Source: Gemmatimonadota bacterium | GTDB taxonomy: Bacteria; Gemmatimonadota; Gemmatimonadetes; Longimicrobiales; Gaopeijiaceae | NCBI GenBank assembly: GCA_022823145.1 | Contig: JAJDXS010000083.1 | Location: forward strand, 124,001-188,000 | Direction of reading: 5' to 3' | DNA length: 64,000 nt | Shown here: positions 51,259 to 60,800 of the stretch, in pieces | Layout: the number at the start of each line of letters is the position of its first letter | Position numbering within the stretch: the first letter of the stretch is position 1 | Made by a program: the position numbers and the translations under genes | The notes under the pieces: model-generated | Seen by the model: only the letters and a program-made list of their open reading frames with translations | Databases searched by the model: none | Told to the model about the DNA's origin: nothing

Positions 51259-52256
51259 CGGGGCGGCCGGCCGACCCGGCGGTGGACCCCGCGGCCGACC
51301 CCCACCACTTCGTCGGCGTGGACGGCGGCGGCACGCGCTCCCGCGCCCTCGTGGGCGATGCGCGCGGCCGCGAACTGGGCGCCGCGGACGGCGGCCCGGG
51401 GCTGATCGATCCCGCCGACCCCACGCGCGCGGTGGCTGCGGTCACGGCGGTGGTGCGCGCGGCGGCCGCTGCCGCGAACGTCCCGCTTCCGGTGCGCGGG
51501 CTGTGGGCGGGGCTGGCGGGTGCGGGCGAGACGCAGGCGCGCGCGGCCGTGGAGGCGGCGCTGCAGCGTGCCGGCCTGGCCGAGCGGGTGGCCGTCGGCA
51601 CGGACGTCGAGGCCGCGCACGCCGACGCCTTCGGCGCGGGGCACCCGTCGCCCGGTGGGGCTTCGGGCGGGCCGGGGCCGGCGGCTGTCCCCGGCATCCT
51701 CTGCGTCGTGGGGACGGGATCGTCCGTGCGGGCCGTGGGCCCGCGCGGCGAGGTGGTGCAGGTGGGGGGATGGGGGCAGCTCCTGGGCGACGAGGGGAGC
51801 GGCTACCGGATCGGCCTGGATGGCCTGCGCGCGGTCATGCGGGCGAGCGACGGGAGGGAGCCGCGTACGTCTCTCAGCGCCGCGGTCCTCGACGCCGTGG
51901 GGGCCGCGGAGCCGCGCGACCTGGTGGGGTGGGCCGCGCGCGCGACCAAGGGCGAGGTCGCGGCGCTCTCGGTGCTCGTGGCCGGGGAGGCGCGCAACGG
52001 CGACCCGGTCGCGGCCCGCATCGTGCACCGGGCACTTGGTGCCATCCGCGCGCACCTGGAGGCCGCGCTCGAGCGCACGCCGGGATGGGACCAGCGTCCC
52101 GTGATCGCCTTCGTGGGCGGGCTCGTGCGCGAGGGGAGCGTGTTGCGCGAGGCCGTGACGGCGATCGCGGCGGAGCTTGGGTGCGGCGTGCACGCCGAAC
52201 CGGTCGTGCCCGAGCGGGGCGCCCTCAGCACCGCGATCCAGATGGCCGGGGGATGA
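51255..52256 (+). CDS. BadF/BadG-family amino-sugar kinase (MurK/NagK-like)
   Basis: The 333-residue ASKHA-fold kinase has the phosphate-1 motif VDGGGTRSRALV (D23-T27), WAGLAGAG, the phosphate-2 motif GTGSS (153-157), and GWGQLLGDEGSGYRIG, the block shared by N-acetylglucosamine kinases of this family. MurK of Clostridium, in the same family, phosphorylates both MurNAc and GlcNAc. Directly after a transporter and two hexosaminidases, phosphorylation of imported MurNAc and/or GlcNAc is the natural assignment. A Pro/Gly-rich insert near 120-145 is unusual. The GTG overlaps the transporter stop. No murQ or nagA/nagB follows. Confidence 0.82.
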   Translation: MTGRPADPAVDPAADPHHFVGVDGGGTRSRALVGDARGRELGAADGGPGLIDPADPTRAVAAVTAVVRAAAAAANVPLPVRGLWAGLAGAGETQARAAVEAALQRAGLAERVAVGTDVEAAHADAFGAGHPSPGGASGGPGPAAVPGILCVVGTGSSVRAVGPRGEVVQVGGWGQLLGDEGSGYRIGLDGLRAVMRASDGREPRTSLSAAVLDAVGAAEPRDLVGWAARATKGEVAALSVLVAGEARNGDPVAARIVHRALGAIRAHLEAALERTPGWDQRPVIAFVGGLVREGSVLREAVTAIAAELGCGVHAEPVVPERGALSTAIQMAGG

Positions 52257-52302
52257 TCCCTCAGAGCGGAGGCAAACCTCTGGCGCGGAAGGAGGCGGCC
52301 CG

Positions 52303-53727
52303 TCACCAGGCGGCCGACAGCCTCAGATGGCCGCCGTCGAACGGCGCCCGCCCGAAGTGGTCCAGGTCCCAGCTGACCCCGGCCGTCACCTCGAAGCCCG
52401 ACCGGAACCGGTGGCCCCCTTCCGTGACCAGTCGATGATTCTGCCCGGTGAGCCAGGGCGCCAGGAATCCCGCATCGCGGTCCAGAAAGGCGTAGGCCAG
52501 GCGGCTCGTCCATCCCGCCTCCGGGTACCGGACCAGGGCCGCCCGGGCGAAGACCCCACGATCACTGTGCTCGCGCGAAGCGCCCCCTTCCGGCGTGCGC
52601 CATTCGGGTCGCCGCACCCGCTCCAGCTCCGTCTCGACGGCCCACAGCGGGTTCAGGCGGGTCCGCGCGCGGGCGCCCATGGCCACCGTCTGCTCGCGCA
52701 GCGTGAAGCCGAGCGCGCTCGCGGCCGCGCGCCGCTCGGTGTCCGCCCTCGCCCAGGTGCCGTAAAGCGCCAGAGTCACGCGCTTGAGCGGTGTGACCTG
52801 GAGGAGTCCTCCAAGGAACGCCACCCGTTCGAACTGGGTGAACGGAGCCCGACCGGTGGCCGGAAAGGTCACCTGTACCTCGCTTCGTCGGCTCGATCCC
52901 GCGTGCAGCTCCGCTCTCCAGCGTGACGCCGCGGCCCTCAGGGTCGTGCGGGCGGCGAGGGGGACCCCGGCGTAGTCGTAGTGGGCGTCCACCTCGTCCG
53001 CCCTCACCCCCAGGCCCTGAAAGATCGTTTCGTTGAAGGCGTCGAGCGCCGCGAGGCGCACCTCCAGCGTCCAGCTCCGGTCTTCCCCCTCTCTCCAGGA
53101 GCGTGCCAGTGCGACCTCCACGTCCGCAGACGGCTTGAAGAAGTGGACGCCGATCCCCACCTGCGCGGTCCACGGCGTCCCGAGCATGTCGCCCCAGCGC
53201 ACGCCGACCCACGGGTAGTCGCGCCGCGCTGTGAACGATCGCTCTCGGCGGTAGCGTGCCATCAGGTCCACGGGGCCGGAGATGTGGATCTGCTGGCGCC
53301 AGTCCACGAAGTTGAGGATGTGCGGGTGGCTGATCGAGGCACCCGCAACCCGAAAGCCGTTGGGAAGCTCGGCCCAGCGTGCGTCTTCACCGGGATGGAA
53401 GAGGCTCGAGCGGATCTCCAGCTCGTACTCGTTGTTCATTCCCGGGTTGAACCGCTGGAAGATGCCCTCCTCTGCCAGACGGCCGTAATAGGCACCGTCG
53501 CGGTCGAGCAGGGACAGCCACACCTGGTCCGCCCACGCCGCGAGAGTCGCTACAGCCGCCGAGTCGGTCTCACCCGCAGGGGAAGTCGCGGATCGCTCTT
53601 CGCCCGACTGCGCGCGGAGCGACGGCACGGCGAGGAGGGAAACCCCGGCCAGCAGTCCGTGGACAAACCCGCGTGAGCACCGAGAGCGGCGAGCCTGTAC
53701 GGTGGCCAGACCCACTGCCGTCCTCAT
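52303..53727 (-). CDS. Outer-membrane beta-barrel protein of unknown function
   Basis: The 474-residue protein has a signal peptide (HGLLAGVSLLAVPSLRAQS), then about 390 residues with regular alternation of aromatic/hydrophobic and polar residues and end-to-end amphipathic strands (for example RSWTLEVRLAALDAF, RWRAELHAGSSRRSEVQVTF, VTAGVSWDLDHF). It ends in LRLSAAW with a C-terminal aromatic residue, as barrel proteins do. I do not recognise a specific family; it has no plug. The ATG at 53727 has GGAAGGAG 5 bases upstream. Its signal-peptide codons overlap copy 2 of the dispersed 26-base repeat. Confidence 0.65.
   Translation of the reverse strand: MRTAVGLATVQARRSRCSRGFVHGLLAGVSLLAVPSLRAQSGEERSATSPAGETDSAAVATLAAWADQVWLSLLDRDGAYYGRLAEEGIFQRFNPGMNNEYELEIRSSLFHPGEDARWAELPNGFRVAGASISHPHILNFVDWRQQIHISGPVDLMARYRRERSFTARRDYPWVGVRWGDMLGTPWTAQVGIGVHFFKPSADVEVALARSWREGEDRSWTLEVRLAALDAFNETIFQGLGVRADEVDAHYDYAGVPLAARTTLRAAASRWRAELHAGSSRRSEVQVTFPATGRAPFTQFERVAFLGGLLQVTPLKRVTLALYGTWARADTERRAAASALGFTLREQTVAMGARARTRLNPLWAVETELERVRRPEWRTPEGGASREHSDRGVFARAALVRYPEAGWTSRLAYAFLDRDAGFLAPWLTGQNHRLVTEGGHRFRSGFEVTAGVSWDLDHFGRAPFDGGHLRLSAAW
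53650..53693 (-). repeat. Copy 2 of dispersed 26-bp repeat inside a signal-peptide region
   Basis: Bases 53668-53693 are the exact reverse complement of 18647-18672. The adjoining CAGCAGTCCGTGGA (53650-53663) matches the right arm of the first copy with one difference, while the four bases between differ. Here it encodes the basic N-terminal part of the barrel-protein signal peptide; the left arm present in copy 1 is missing. Confidence 0.75.
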
Positions 53728-53851
53728 CTTGCTCCTTCCTCGCCAGGCCAGGCCCAACGGCAGTTGCCGCGCCGCAGCCAGGCCCGGGCCGTCGTCCTGG
53801 CCGGCTGCCGCCAGGATAACACCTTGGCCTTGCACGGCCGAATCGGTCAAC

Positions 53852-53949
53852 CTGCCATTTTGGCAGAGCCCTGCCATTCCGGCAGGAAAAGCTGCCAGTT
53901 TGGCAGTCTTCAAGCTTCTGCCCCCCAACGACTTCTGCCATTTTGACAG
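53852..53949 (+). promoter_or_regulatory. Four CTGCCA-N3-TGGCAG palindromes upstream of hsp20
   Basis: Four 15-base palindromes precede hsp20: CTGCCATTTTGGCAG (53852-53866), CTGCCATTCCGGCAG (53871-53885), CTGCCAGTTTGGCAG (53892-53906) and CTGCCATTTTGACAG (53935-53949). Centres are 19, 21 and 43 bases apart, close to two, two and four helical turns, so all would face one side of the DNA. They end 8 bases before a sigma54-like promoter, although the last copy lies closer than most enhancers. Confidence 0.8.
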
Positions 53950-53957
53950 GTTCCTGG

Positions 53958-53973
53958 TGGCACGGATCCTGCC
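53958..53973 (+). promoter_or_regulatory. Sigma54-type (-24/-12) promoter of hsp20
   Basis: TGGCACG-GATC-CTGCC (53958-53973) matches the sigma54 consensus TGGCACG-N4-TTGCW, with the invariant GG and GC dinucleotides at the required 10-base spacing. Transcription would begin near 53984, about 55 bases before the hsp20 ATG. No sigma70 -10/-35 pair is seen in this stretch. Confidence 0.7.
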
Positions 53974-54038
53974 ACAGCGCAAGGCGGCCCAACGAGGCTG
54001 ACACAACACCACACCTACTCAATGAAAGGAGTAACGCG

Positions 54039-54494
54039 ATGTCACTGATCAGGCACACCAATCGGTCCACCCCCTGGAACGACCTCGATGTCCTGGCCAA
54101 CCGGATGAGCCGGATCTTCGGCGACTCCGGCTTCGGCAACCTGACCTACGGCGCCAACTGGGTTCCGGCCGTCAGCGTCGAGGAGAAGAACGACGAGATC
54201 CTCCTGACCGCCGAGCTGCCCGGGATGACCGAGGACGCGGTCGAGATCAACCTGGAAAACAACGTGCTCACGATCTCGGGCGAGAAGACCGAGTCCCGCG
54301 AAGAGGGCGAGACGAACGGCAAGTTCCACCTCGTCGAGCGCAGCTTCGGCTTCTTCCGCCGGTCCTTCATGCTGCCGCGCACGGTTCGCGCGGACGGCAT
54401 CACGGCCGAGTTCGACAACGGCCTGCTGATGGTGCGGCTGCCGAAGGCCGACGAGGCGCTGAGCCGCAAGATCGAGGTCAGCCGGAGAGGATAG
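54039..54494 (+). CDS. Small heat shock protein (Hsp20/alpha-crystallin family)
   Basis: This 151-residue ATP-independent holdase has an alpha-crystallin domain at about 42-140 (WVPAVSVEEKNDEILLTAELPGM, VLTISGEK, AEFDNGLLMVRLPK) and a C-terminal IxV-type tail (KIEV) that docks between dimers. AAGGAG lies 7 bases before the ATG. It is monocistronic: a strong hairpin follows, and the next gene is convergent. Its upstream region has a sigma54-like promoter and four palindromes, so expression is probably controlled by a dedicated enhancer-binding activator. Confidence 0.95.
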   Translation: MSLIRHTNRSTPWNDLDVLANRMSRIFGDSGFGNLTYGANWVPAVSVEEKNDEILLTAELPGMTEDAVEINLENNVLTISGEKTESREEGETNGKFHLVERSFGFFRRSFMLPRTVRADGITAEFDNGLLMVRLPKADEALSRKIEVSRRG

Positions 54495-54526
54495 GCCGCA
54501 GGGCGATTCGCCTCTCGGACGGACCA

Positions 54527-54561
54527 GGGGCGGGCGCGGTGAAGGTCGCCGCGCCCGCCCC
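54527..54561. terminator. Perfect 13-bp GC hairpin between convergent genes
   Basis: GGGGCGGGCGCGG (54527-54539) pairs perfectly with CCGCGCCCGCCCC (54549-54561) over a 9-base loop. It starts 33 bases after the hsp20 stop and ends 17 bases before the end of the convergent lipoprotein gene, so it can terminate both. There is no T-run. Confidence 0.65.
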
Positions 54562-54578
54562 CTCGCGTGTCCAACCGG

Positions 54579-54992
54579 TCAGTTGCGCATCCTGACGAAC
54601 GTCACCGTCTGACTCGAGAACTCTCCCGGACGCTCCATCGCTCCCGTGTCGGGATCACCCGGTTCGAAGTCGACCCGGAAGCGGTCCGGACCGAGCAGTT
54701 CCACGATGCCGAAGAGGGTCCGTCCGGCGATTGGTCCAGTGGACCAGGGGCCGACATCGAGATGGATCGGGGTCGTGGTGTAGTCCACCCGGTAGTCGAT
54801 CACGACAGTGTCCGGGCCCTGGGGGAGGTCCAGAACCCAGGTGGAGCGGCCGTCAGCCTCGAAGATGTACGTCATGGCGGGGCGGGCGGACCCGACCGAC
54901 ACCCATTCGCCCAGAAGTGGTTGCGGCGGTTCCTGGCAGGCCAGGGTCAACACCGCCGATGCGAGTAAGGCAAACCGGGCGCCCCGGATCAC
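54579..54992 (-). CDS. Small lipoprotein of unknown function
   Basis: The 137-residue protein has an N-terminal signal with lipobox LTLAC (Cys19), followed by one compact beta-rich domain (LLGEWVSVGSARPAMTYIFEADGRSTWVLDLPQG ... GPWSTGPIAGRTLFGIVELLGPDRFRVDFEPG). This pattern (GEW ... F..DG ... Y.. ... I..D) is lipocalin-like, as in many small proteins that report excess mass or bind lipids, but I cannot name a family. The GTG at 54992 is chosen because the signal peptide starts there; the open frame extends upstream into ahcY without homology. It lies 47 bases downstream of ahcY and may share its transcript. Confidence 0.65.
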   Translation of the reverse strand: MIRGARFALLASAVLTLACQEPPQPLLGEWVSVGSARPAMTYIFEADGRSTWVLDLPQGPDTVVIDYRVDYTTTPIHLDVGPWSTGPIAGRTLFGIVELLGPDRFRVDFEPGDPDTGAMERPGEFSSQTVTFVRMRN

Positions 54993-55039
54993 GCTGCCGC
55001 CGCTTCCGGCTCCGTCGCGCCCCCGGGCGCTTCCGCACC

Positions 55040-56527
<1,488 letters not shown>

Positions 56528-56610
56528 GATTCTGCGCCTCTGGTTGTGTGCGACGGCAGGGCTCTAAATCTAGTCCCGACGGGTGGCTGATCCAGACCCG
56601 CCTCGTCGAT

Positions 56611-56662
56611 ATATATAGCTTGTGCGACTAGGATATACGATAGATCACCTATAGGATATAAT
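56611..56662. promoter_or_regulatory. AT-rich divergent promoter/operator between ahcY and vapB
   Basis: The 158 bases between ahcY and the antitoxin gene contain ATATATATA (about 56610-56617) and two copies of TAGGATATA (56629-56637 and 56652-56660), 23 bases apart. The second copy runs into TATAAT (56657-56662), 23 bases before the antitoxin ATG. Direct repeats over the -10 are typical of operators used by an antitoxin to repress its own operon. No clear -35 is visible. Confidence 0.5.
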
Positions 56663-56685
56663 GCGACGGAACACGGAGGTATCCA

Positions 56686-56895
56686 ATGAGAAAAACCAGC
56701 GTGGTCATCGACGATGAACTCATTGCCCGCGTGCGGATCCTGCTGGGAACCTCGTCCATCAGGGAGACCATCGACAAGGCGTTGCGCGAAGTGGAGCGAC
56801 GCGAGGCGAGGCGGCAGGAGATCCGGGCGCTGATCGAGATGGACGGGCTCGACCTGCGCGACCCGGCGGTGATGTCGAAAGCGTGGCGTTACTAG
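56686..56895 (+). CDS. vapB: VapB-type antitoxin
   Basis: The 69-residue protein begins RKTSVVIDDELIARVRILLGTSSIRETIDKALREVERREARRQ. This is a ribbon-helix-helix DNA-binding unit followed by a helical tail (residues about 45-69, IEMDGLDLRDPAVMSKAWRY) that would wrap the toxin. GGAGG lies 7 bases before the ATG. The pair with the PIN-domain gene 18 bases downstream identifies a type II VapBC module. The protein probably represses its own promoter through the upstream repeats. Confidence 0.88.
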   Translation: MRKTSVVIDDELIARVRILLGTSSIRETIDKALREVERREARRQEIRALIEMDGLDLRDPAVMSKAWRY

Positions 56896-56913
56896 CCCGG
56901 CAGGACGCGCGAG

Positions 56914-57321
56914 ATGCCATTCCTGATCGACAAGAGCGCCCTGGCCCGCATGTCGCACCCGCCGGTACAGGCCAGGCTGGTGCCCATACTCGAAGCGGGT
57001 GACGCCGCCACGTGCGCCGTGATCGAACTCGAAGTCCTCTACTCGACGCGAAACGCGGCCGACCACGCCCGCACACGCCGCCGCCGGGCCCTCGCCTACC
57101 GTCACGTGGTGCTGACCGAGGCGATCTTCCAGCGCGCAATCGAGGTCCAGGGCCTGCTGGCGCTCCGTGGGCAGCACCGCGTGCCGATTCCGGACCTCAT
57201 CATCGCAGCCGCCGCGGAGCACGCCGAGATGGTCCTGCTGCACTACGATTCCGACTTCGACCGCATCGCAGCGGTCACGGGGCAGACAATGGAGTGGGTT
57301 GTGCCGAGGGGGTCGGTCTAG
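56914..57321 (+). CDS. vapC: VapC-type PIN-domain ribonuclease toxin
   Basis: The 135-residue protein has the four acidic residues of an active PIN nuclease: D6 (LIDKSAL), E38/E40 (VIELEVL), D94 (IPDLIIAA) and D112/D114/D116 (HYDSDFDRI). VapC toxins cleave initiator tRNA or rRNA loops. All catalytic positions are intact, so the toxin looks functional. AGGA precedes the ATG. Confidence 0.92.
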   Translation: MPFLIDKSALARMSHPPVQARLVPILEAGDAATCAVIELEVLYSTRNAADHARTRRRRALAYRHVVLTEAIFQRAIEVQGLLALRGQHRVPIPDLIIAAAAEHAEMVLLHYDSDFDRIAAVTGQTMEWVVPRGSV

Positions 57322-57398
57322 TCGCGAGGGGACCGCCGATGGTTCACATCCGTCGGCGCCCTCGAGCGGGCTGGATGCATCCCCCCCAGCGACTTCGG

Positions 57399-57656
57399 TC
57401 AACATCGGAATCGGGGTGAGGACCATCCGACACACTCGGCCAATACGCTGGCGCACCGGGCGCACTGACCTGAATCGACCACGATCGCGACCACATTGGT
57501 GCGCTTTGCCAGGTCTTCGGAAACCTGGCTCTCCGACCTGATCCAGCTGCCGACATCCGACGCCCGCTCCACATCAAGCGTACACTGGTAACAAAGCGTA
57601 ATGGCCAGCGGCCCGCAGGCTGCGTCGTCGACAGATGCTTTTGTGGGGGTGGACAT
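57399..57656 (-). CDS. Small protein with two CxxC knuckles (possible zinc ribbon)
   Basis: The 85-residue frame has CYQC near residue 23 and CARC near residue 65, about 40 residues apart, with a helix-like segment (VERASDVGSWIRSESQVSEDLAKRT) and a hydrophobic strand (NVVAIVVDS) between. That is the geometry of a small zinc-binding fold. GGAG lies 6 bases upstream of the ATG. It stands alone in a 524-base stretch (57322-57845) between vapC and the amidohydrolase that otherwise shows no gene. Family not recognised; existence is moderately supported. Confidence 0.5.
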   Translation of the reverse strand: MSTPTKASVDDAACGPLAITLCYQCTLDVERASDVGSWIRSESQVSEDLAKRTNVVAIVVDSGQCARCASVLAECVGWSSPRFRC

Positions 57657-57845
57657 TTCGGTCTCCGTGCAGGGATGAAAGCTGAAGCGGGTTTCACTCT
57701 ATTGACAGTTGCGGACGACATTTCGTGCAATCACCCTATCCACTCCTGCTAACAGCCCTGGGTTCAGAAACGTGCAGCGCGGCCCATGCGCGTAACCCGT
57801 GTGCTACCCGGTCGGGTTTCTCACTGCGGGGTCCGTTGTCTCCCA

Positions 57846-60800
57846 TCAACTGCCCCCCTCCCTCCGAATCCTGTCCCAGTAGTCCGTCGGCCGGTCGTCG
57901 CTCAGCAGCGCGTCCGCGTCCATCCAGTATGGTTCACCGTAGCGCCGGTCGTTCGGCCACAGCTCGTCCAGGGTGTCCCCGTTGTAGACGATGCCGTCCT
58001 TGATCACGTAGTCGATGTCGGCGGTGGCGCGGATGTCCTCGAGCGGGTTGGAGTTGAGCACCACGAAGTCGGCGATCTTGCCTTCTGCCAAAGAGCCCAG
58101 TTCGTGCGCCAGCCCCAGGAAGTGCGCTCCGTGGATGGTGCCGACCTCGATCGCGGTATGCTCGTCGGAACCCGCCGCGACCATCCAGACCTCGTAGTGG
58201 GGGCCGAGGCCGTGCAGCTGGCCGTGGGCCCCGATCGCGCCCCAGCCGCCCTCCTCGATGATGTCGACCATGCCGCGGGCAATCAGCGGGTACGAATAGT
58301 CGGTCTCCGGCCGCAGCATCCGCCGCCGCGTCACCGGAACCAGCATCCGCCAGGGCAGCCAGCGCCGCATCTTGGGGTCCTTCCAGATCTCGTACTCCTG
58401 GTAGAAATACTCCTCGTTCCAGGGCCCCGGACCGCCGACCATGAACGTCGGCGAGTACACGGCATCCGCCTGTCCGAAGAACTTCGCCACATCGCTGTAG
58501 AGCGGCATGTAGCTCAGCGGATGCTCCCAGCCGGTGTGCCCGTCCATGATCATGCCCATGTTGAACTCGATGTCGCCGCCCTCCGAGGTGACCCGCAGTC
58601 CGCGCACGCGCGCCGCCTCGGTGACCCACTGCCGCTGTTGCCGCGTCGGCTGCAGGTATTCCTTGATCGACACCGCGCCCCACGACATGAGCCGCGCCAC
58701 GTTCTGGTCCGCCAGTTCGTAACTCGAGATCTCGTTCTGGCGCGCGCCGTCGCCCGAATACACGGGATCGCCGGTGCTGTACACGCGCGGGCCGATCATC
58801 CTGCCGGACTCGACCAGCTCGGCGGCCGGGAACACGTTGGCCGACCACTGCGAGTTGTCGAGCGTCGTCGTCACCCCGTACGCGAGGTAGATCGCCGACT
58901 CCCAGTTGCGCAGCGGGATGATGCCCAGGTGGTCGCGGTGGTGGTGGGCGTGCATGTCGATCAGGCCGGGGATGATCGTCTTGCCGGTCGCGTCGAACAC
59001 CTGAACGGCGCCGCTCGTGTCGCACTCGCCGATGCAGGTGAGCCTGCCGTCCGTGGCGACGACTGTTCCGTTTTCAAGGACGACGTCGTTCTCGACGGTG
59101 ACGATGCGGGCGCCCGTGAAGGCTACCGTGCCGGACGCGATGTGGCGGGGGAGTTCCAGCCGGATCGGCACTTCCTCGGTCTCACCCGTGGTGACATCGT
59201 GCGCGTAGTAGCGCGGCCCGCTCACGAACTCTAGCGTAGTCGCGTCGCGCCAGCGGGGGTGGATTCCGCCCTCCAGACTTAGCTGGGTCACGGGGAGCTG
59301 ACCATCGCGCTTGGCGATACGGACCGTGTTGGACCCCGTGCCGCCGTATGGGAACGGCATGCGGTAGACGTTGTCCCCCTCCTGGAATGCGAGCCACGCA
59401 CCGTTGGGGGAGACGGCTGCCTCGTCGGCGTCGGGCAGCGTGAAGTGGACGCGCCGGTCGGTGCCGTCCATGCGAATGGAGGCGATGTCGGTGCCTGCGG
59501 GATCGTCGCCCATGGGCCCCAGCGCCTCGGCGTAGAAGAGCCGCCCGTCGGGGCCGAACCACGCCTGGGGCGGGGGACGGCGGGGCATCATGGGGCGGCC
59601 GCCGGTGTAGGGGCGCGCGACCCTGGTGATCGTACGGGTGTCGCCGCCGTCCGCGGGGACCGCCACGAACTCGAAGTACTCGTTGCTGGCGACGGTGCGG
59701 CCGCGGCTGGTCGCGCCCGCGCCCCGTGTGGCCACGATCTCGCCGCCGTCGGGGCTCCACACCGTGTTCATGTACTCGCCTTCGCGCGTGGTGAGCTGCT
59801 CGGGCGTGCCGCCGTCCGCCGGCACGCGCCAGATGTGGCCGCGTCCGTTGTGCTCCCAGCCGGTGAAGGCGATGTTGCGGCCGTCCGGCGACCACGCGGG
59901 GGCGATCTCGGAGTGGTCGAAGGAGTCGTCGGTGAGGCGCGTGGGCGTGCCGTCGGGCAGGTCCATCAGCCAGATCCGCCCTACGGCCTGGAAGGCGAGA
60001 CGGCTCCCGTCCGGTGACGAGGCGGTCCAGCGCGGGAACTTCACCGCGAAGGTCGTGCCGAGCGGCTCCTGGGGCCGTCCCGCCATCTCCGAGATGACGC
60101 GGTGGACCCGCGCCGTGAACGCGATGGTGGACACGTCGCCGCTCTCGACATCGACCCGGCGGATCTTCCCGCCCGCCGGAATCACGATCGAGCGGCTGTC
60201 GCGCGACCACGCGTAGCCGGGGAGATCGCGCGACACCTTCATCCCTTCGGCCATGTCGACCTCGATCGGGTCCATGAGCACGCGTTCGGCGCCGGTCTCG
60301 AGGTCGCGCAGCCAGAGCGCGGTGCGGGGACCGAAGCGCAGCCCCTTGTGCGAGATCGTCCCGTCGGGGATGCGCCGCGCGAAGGCGAGCCACCGCCCGT
60401 CCGGCGACGGTTCGGGCGCGATCGCGCCGCCGCTCGAGGTCTGCCCCTGCTGCACCACCTGGCCCGTCGTGACCTCGTCCACGCGCCCCGTCTCGAGGTC
60501 GAGCCGGCGGATCTGCTTGTACCCGTGCACGATGTCGGAGCGCCCCGACCAGATACCGGGGGGCGCGGTGCGCACCTGGAAGTAGAGCGACTCGCCGCCG
60601 GGCGAGAACGCCGGCCAGGCGGCGGCCGGGTGGTCGGAGCCGACCAGCTCGACCCCCTCGCCACCGTCCCGCGAATACATCCAAAGCCCCGCGCCCCCGG
60701 CTCCGCGCTGCGTCGACGAACGCCGCACTGCAATAAAACGACCATCCGGAGACCAGGCCGGCTCCCAGGCACGCAACGACTGGTCCTCGAAGACGGGACG

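Noticed and set aside
56528..56685. A SAH riboswitch in front of ahcY
   Set aside because: The leader can form a small CGGGT/ACCCG hairpin, but I could not match the conserved core of known SAH or SAM riboswitches. A covariance-model search would decide.
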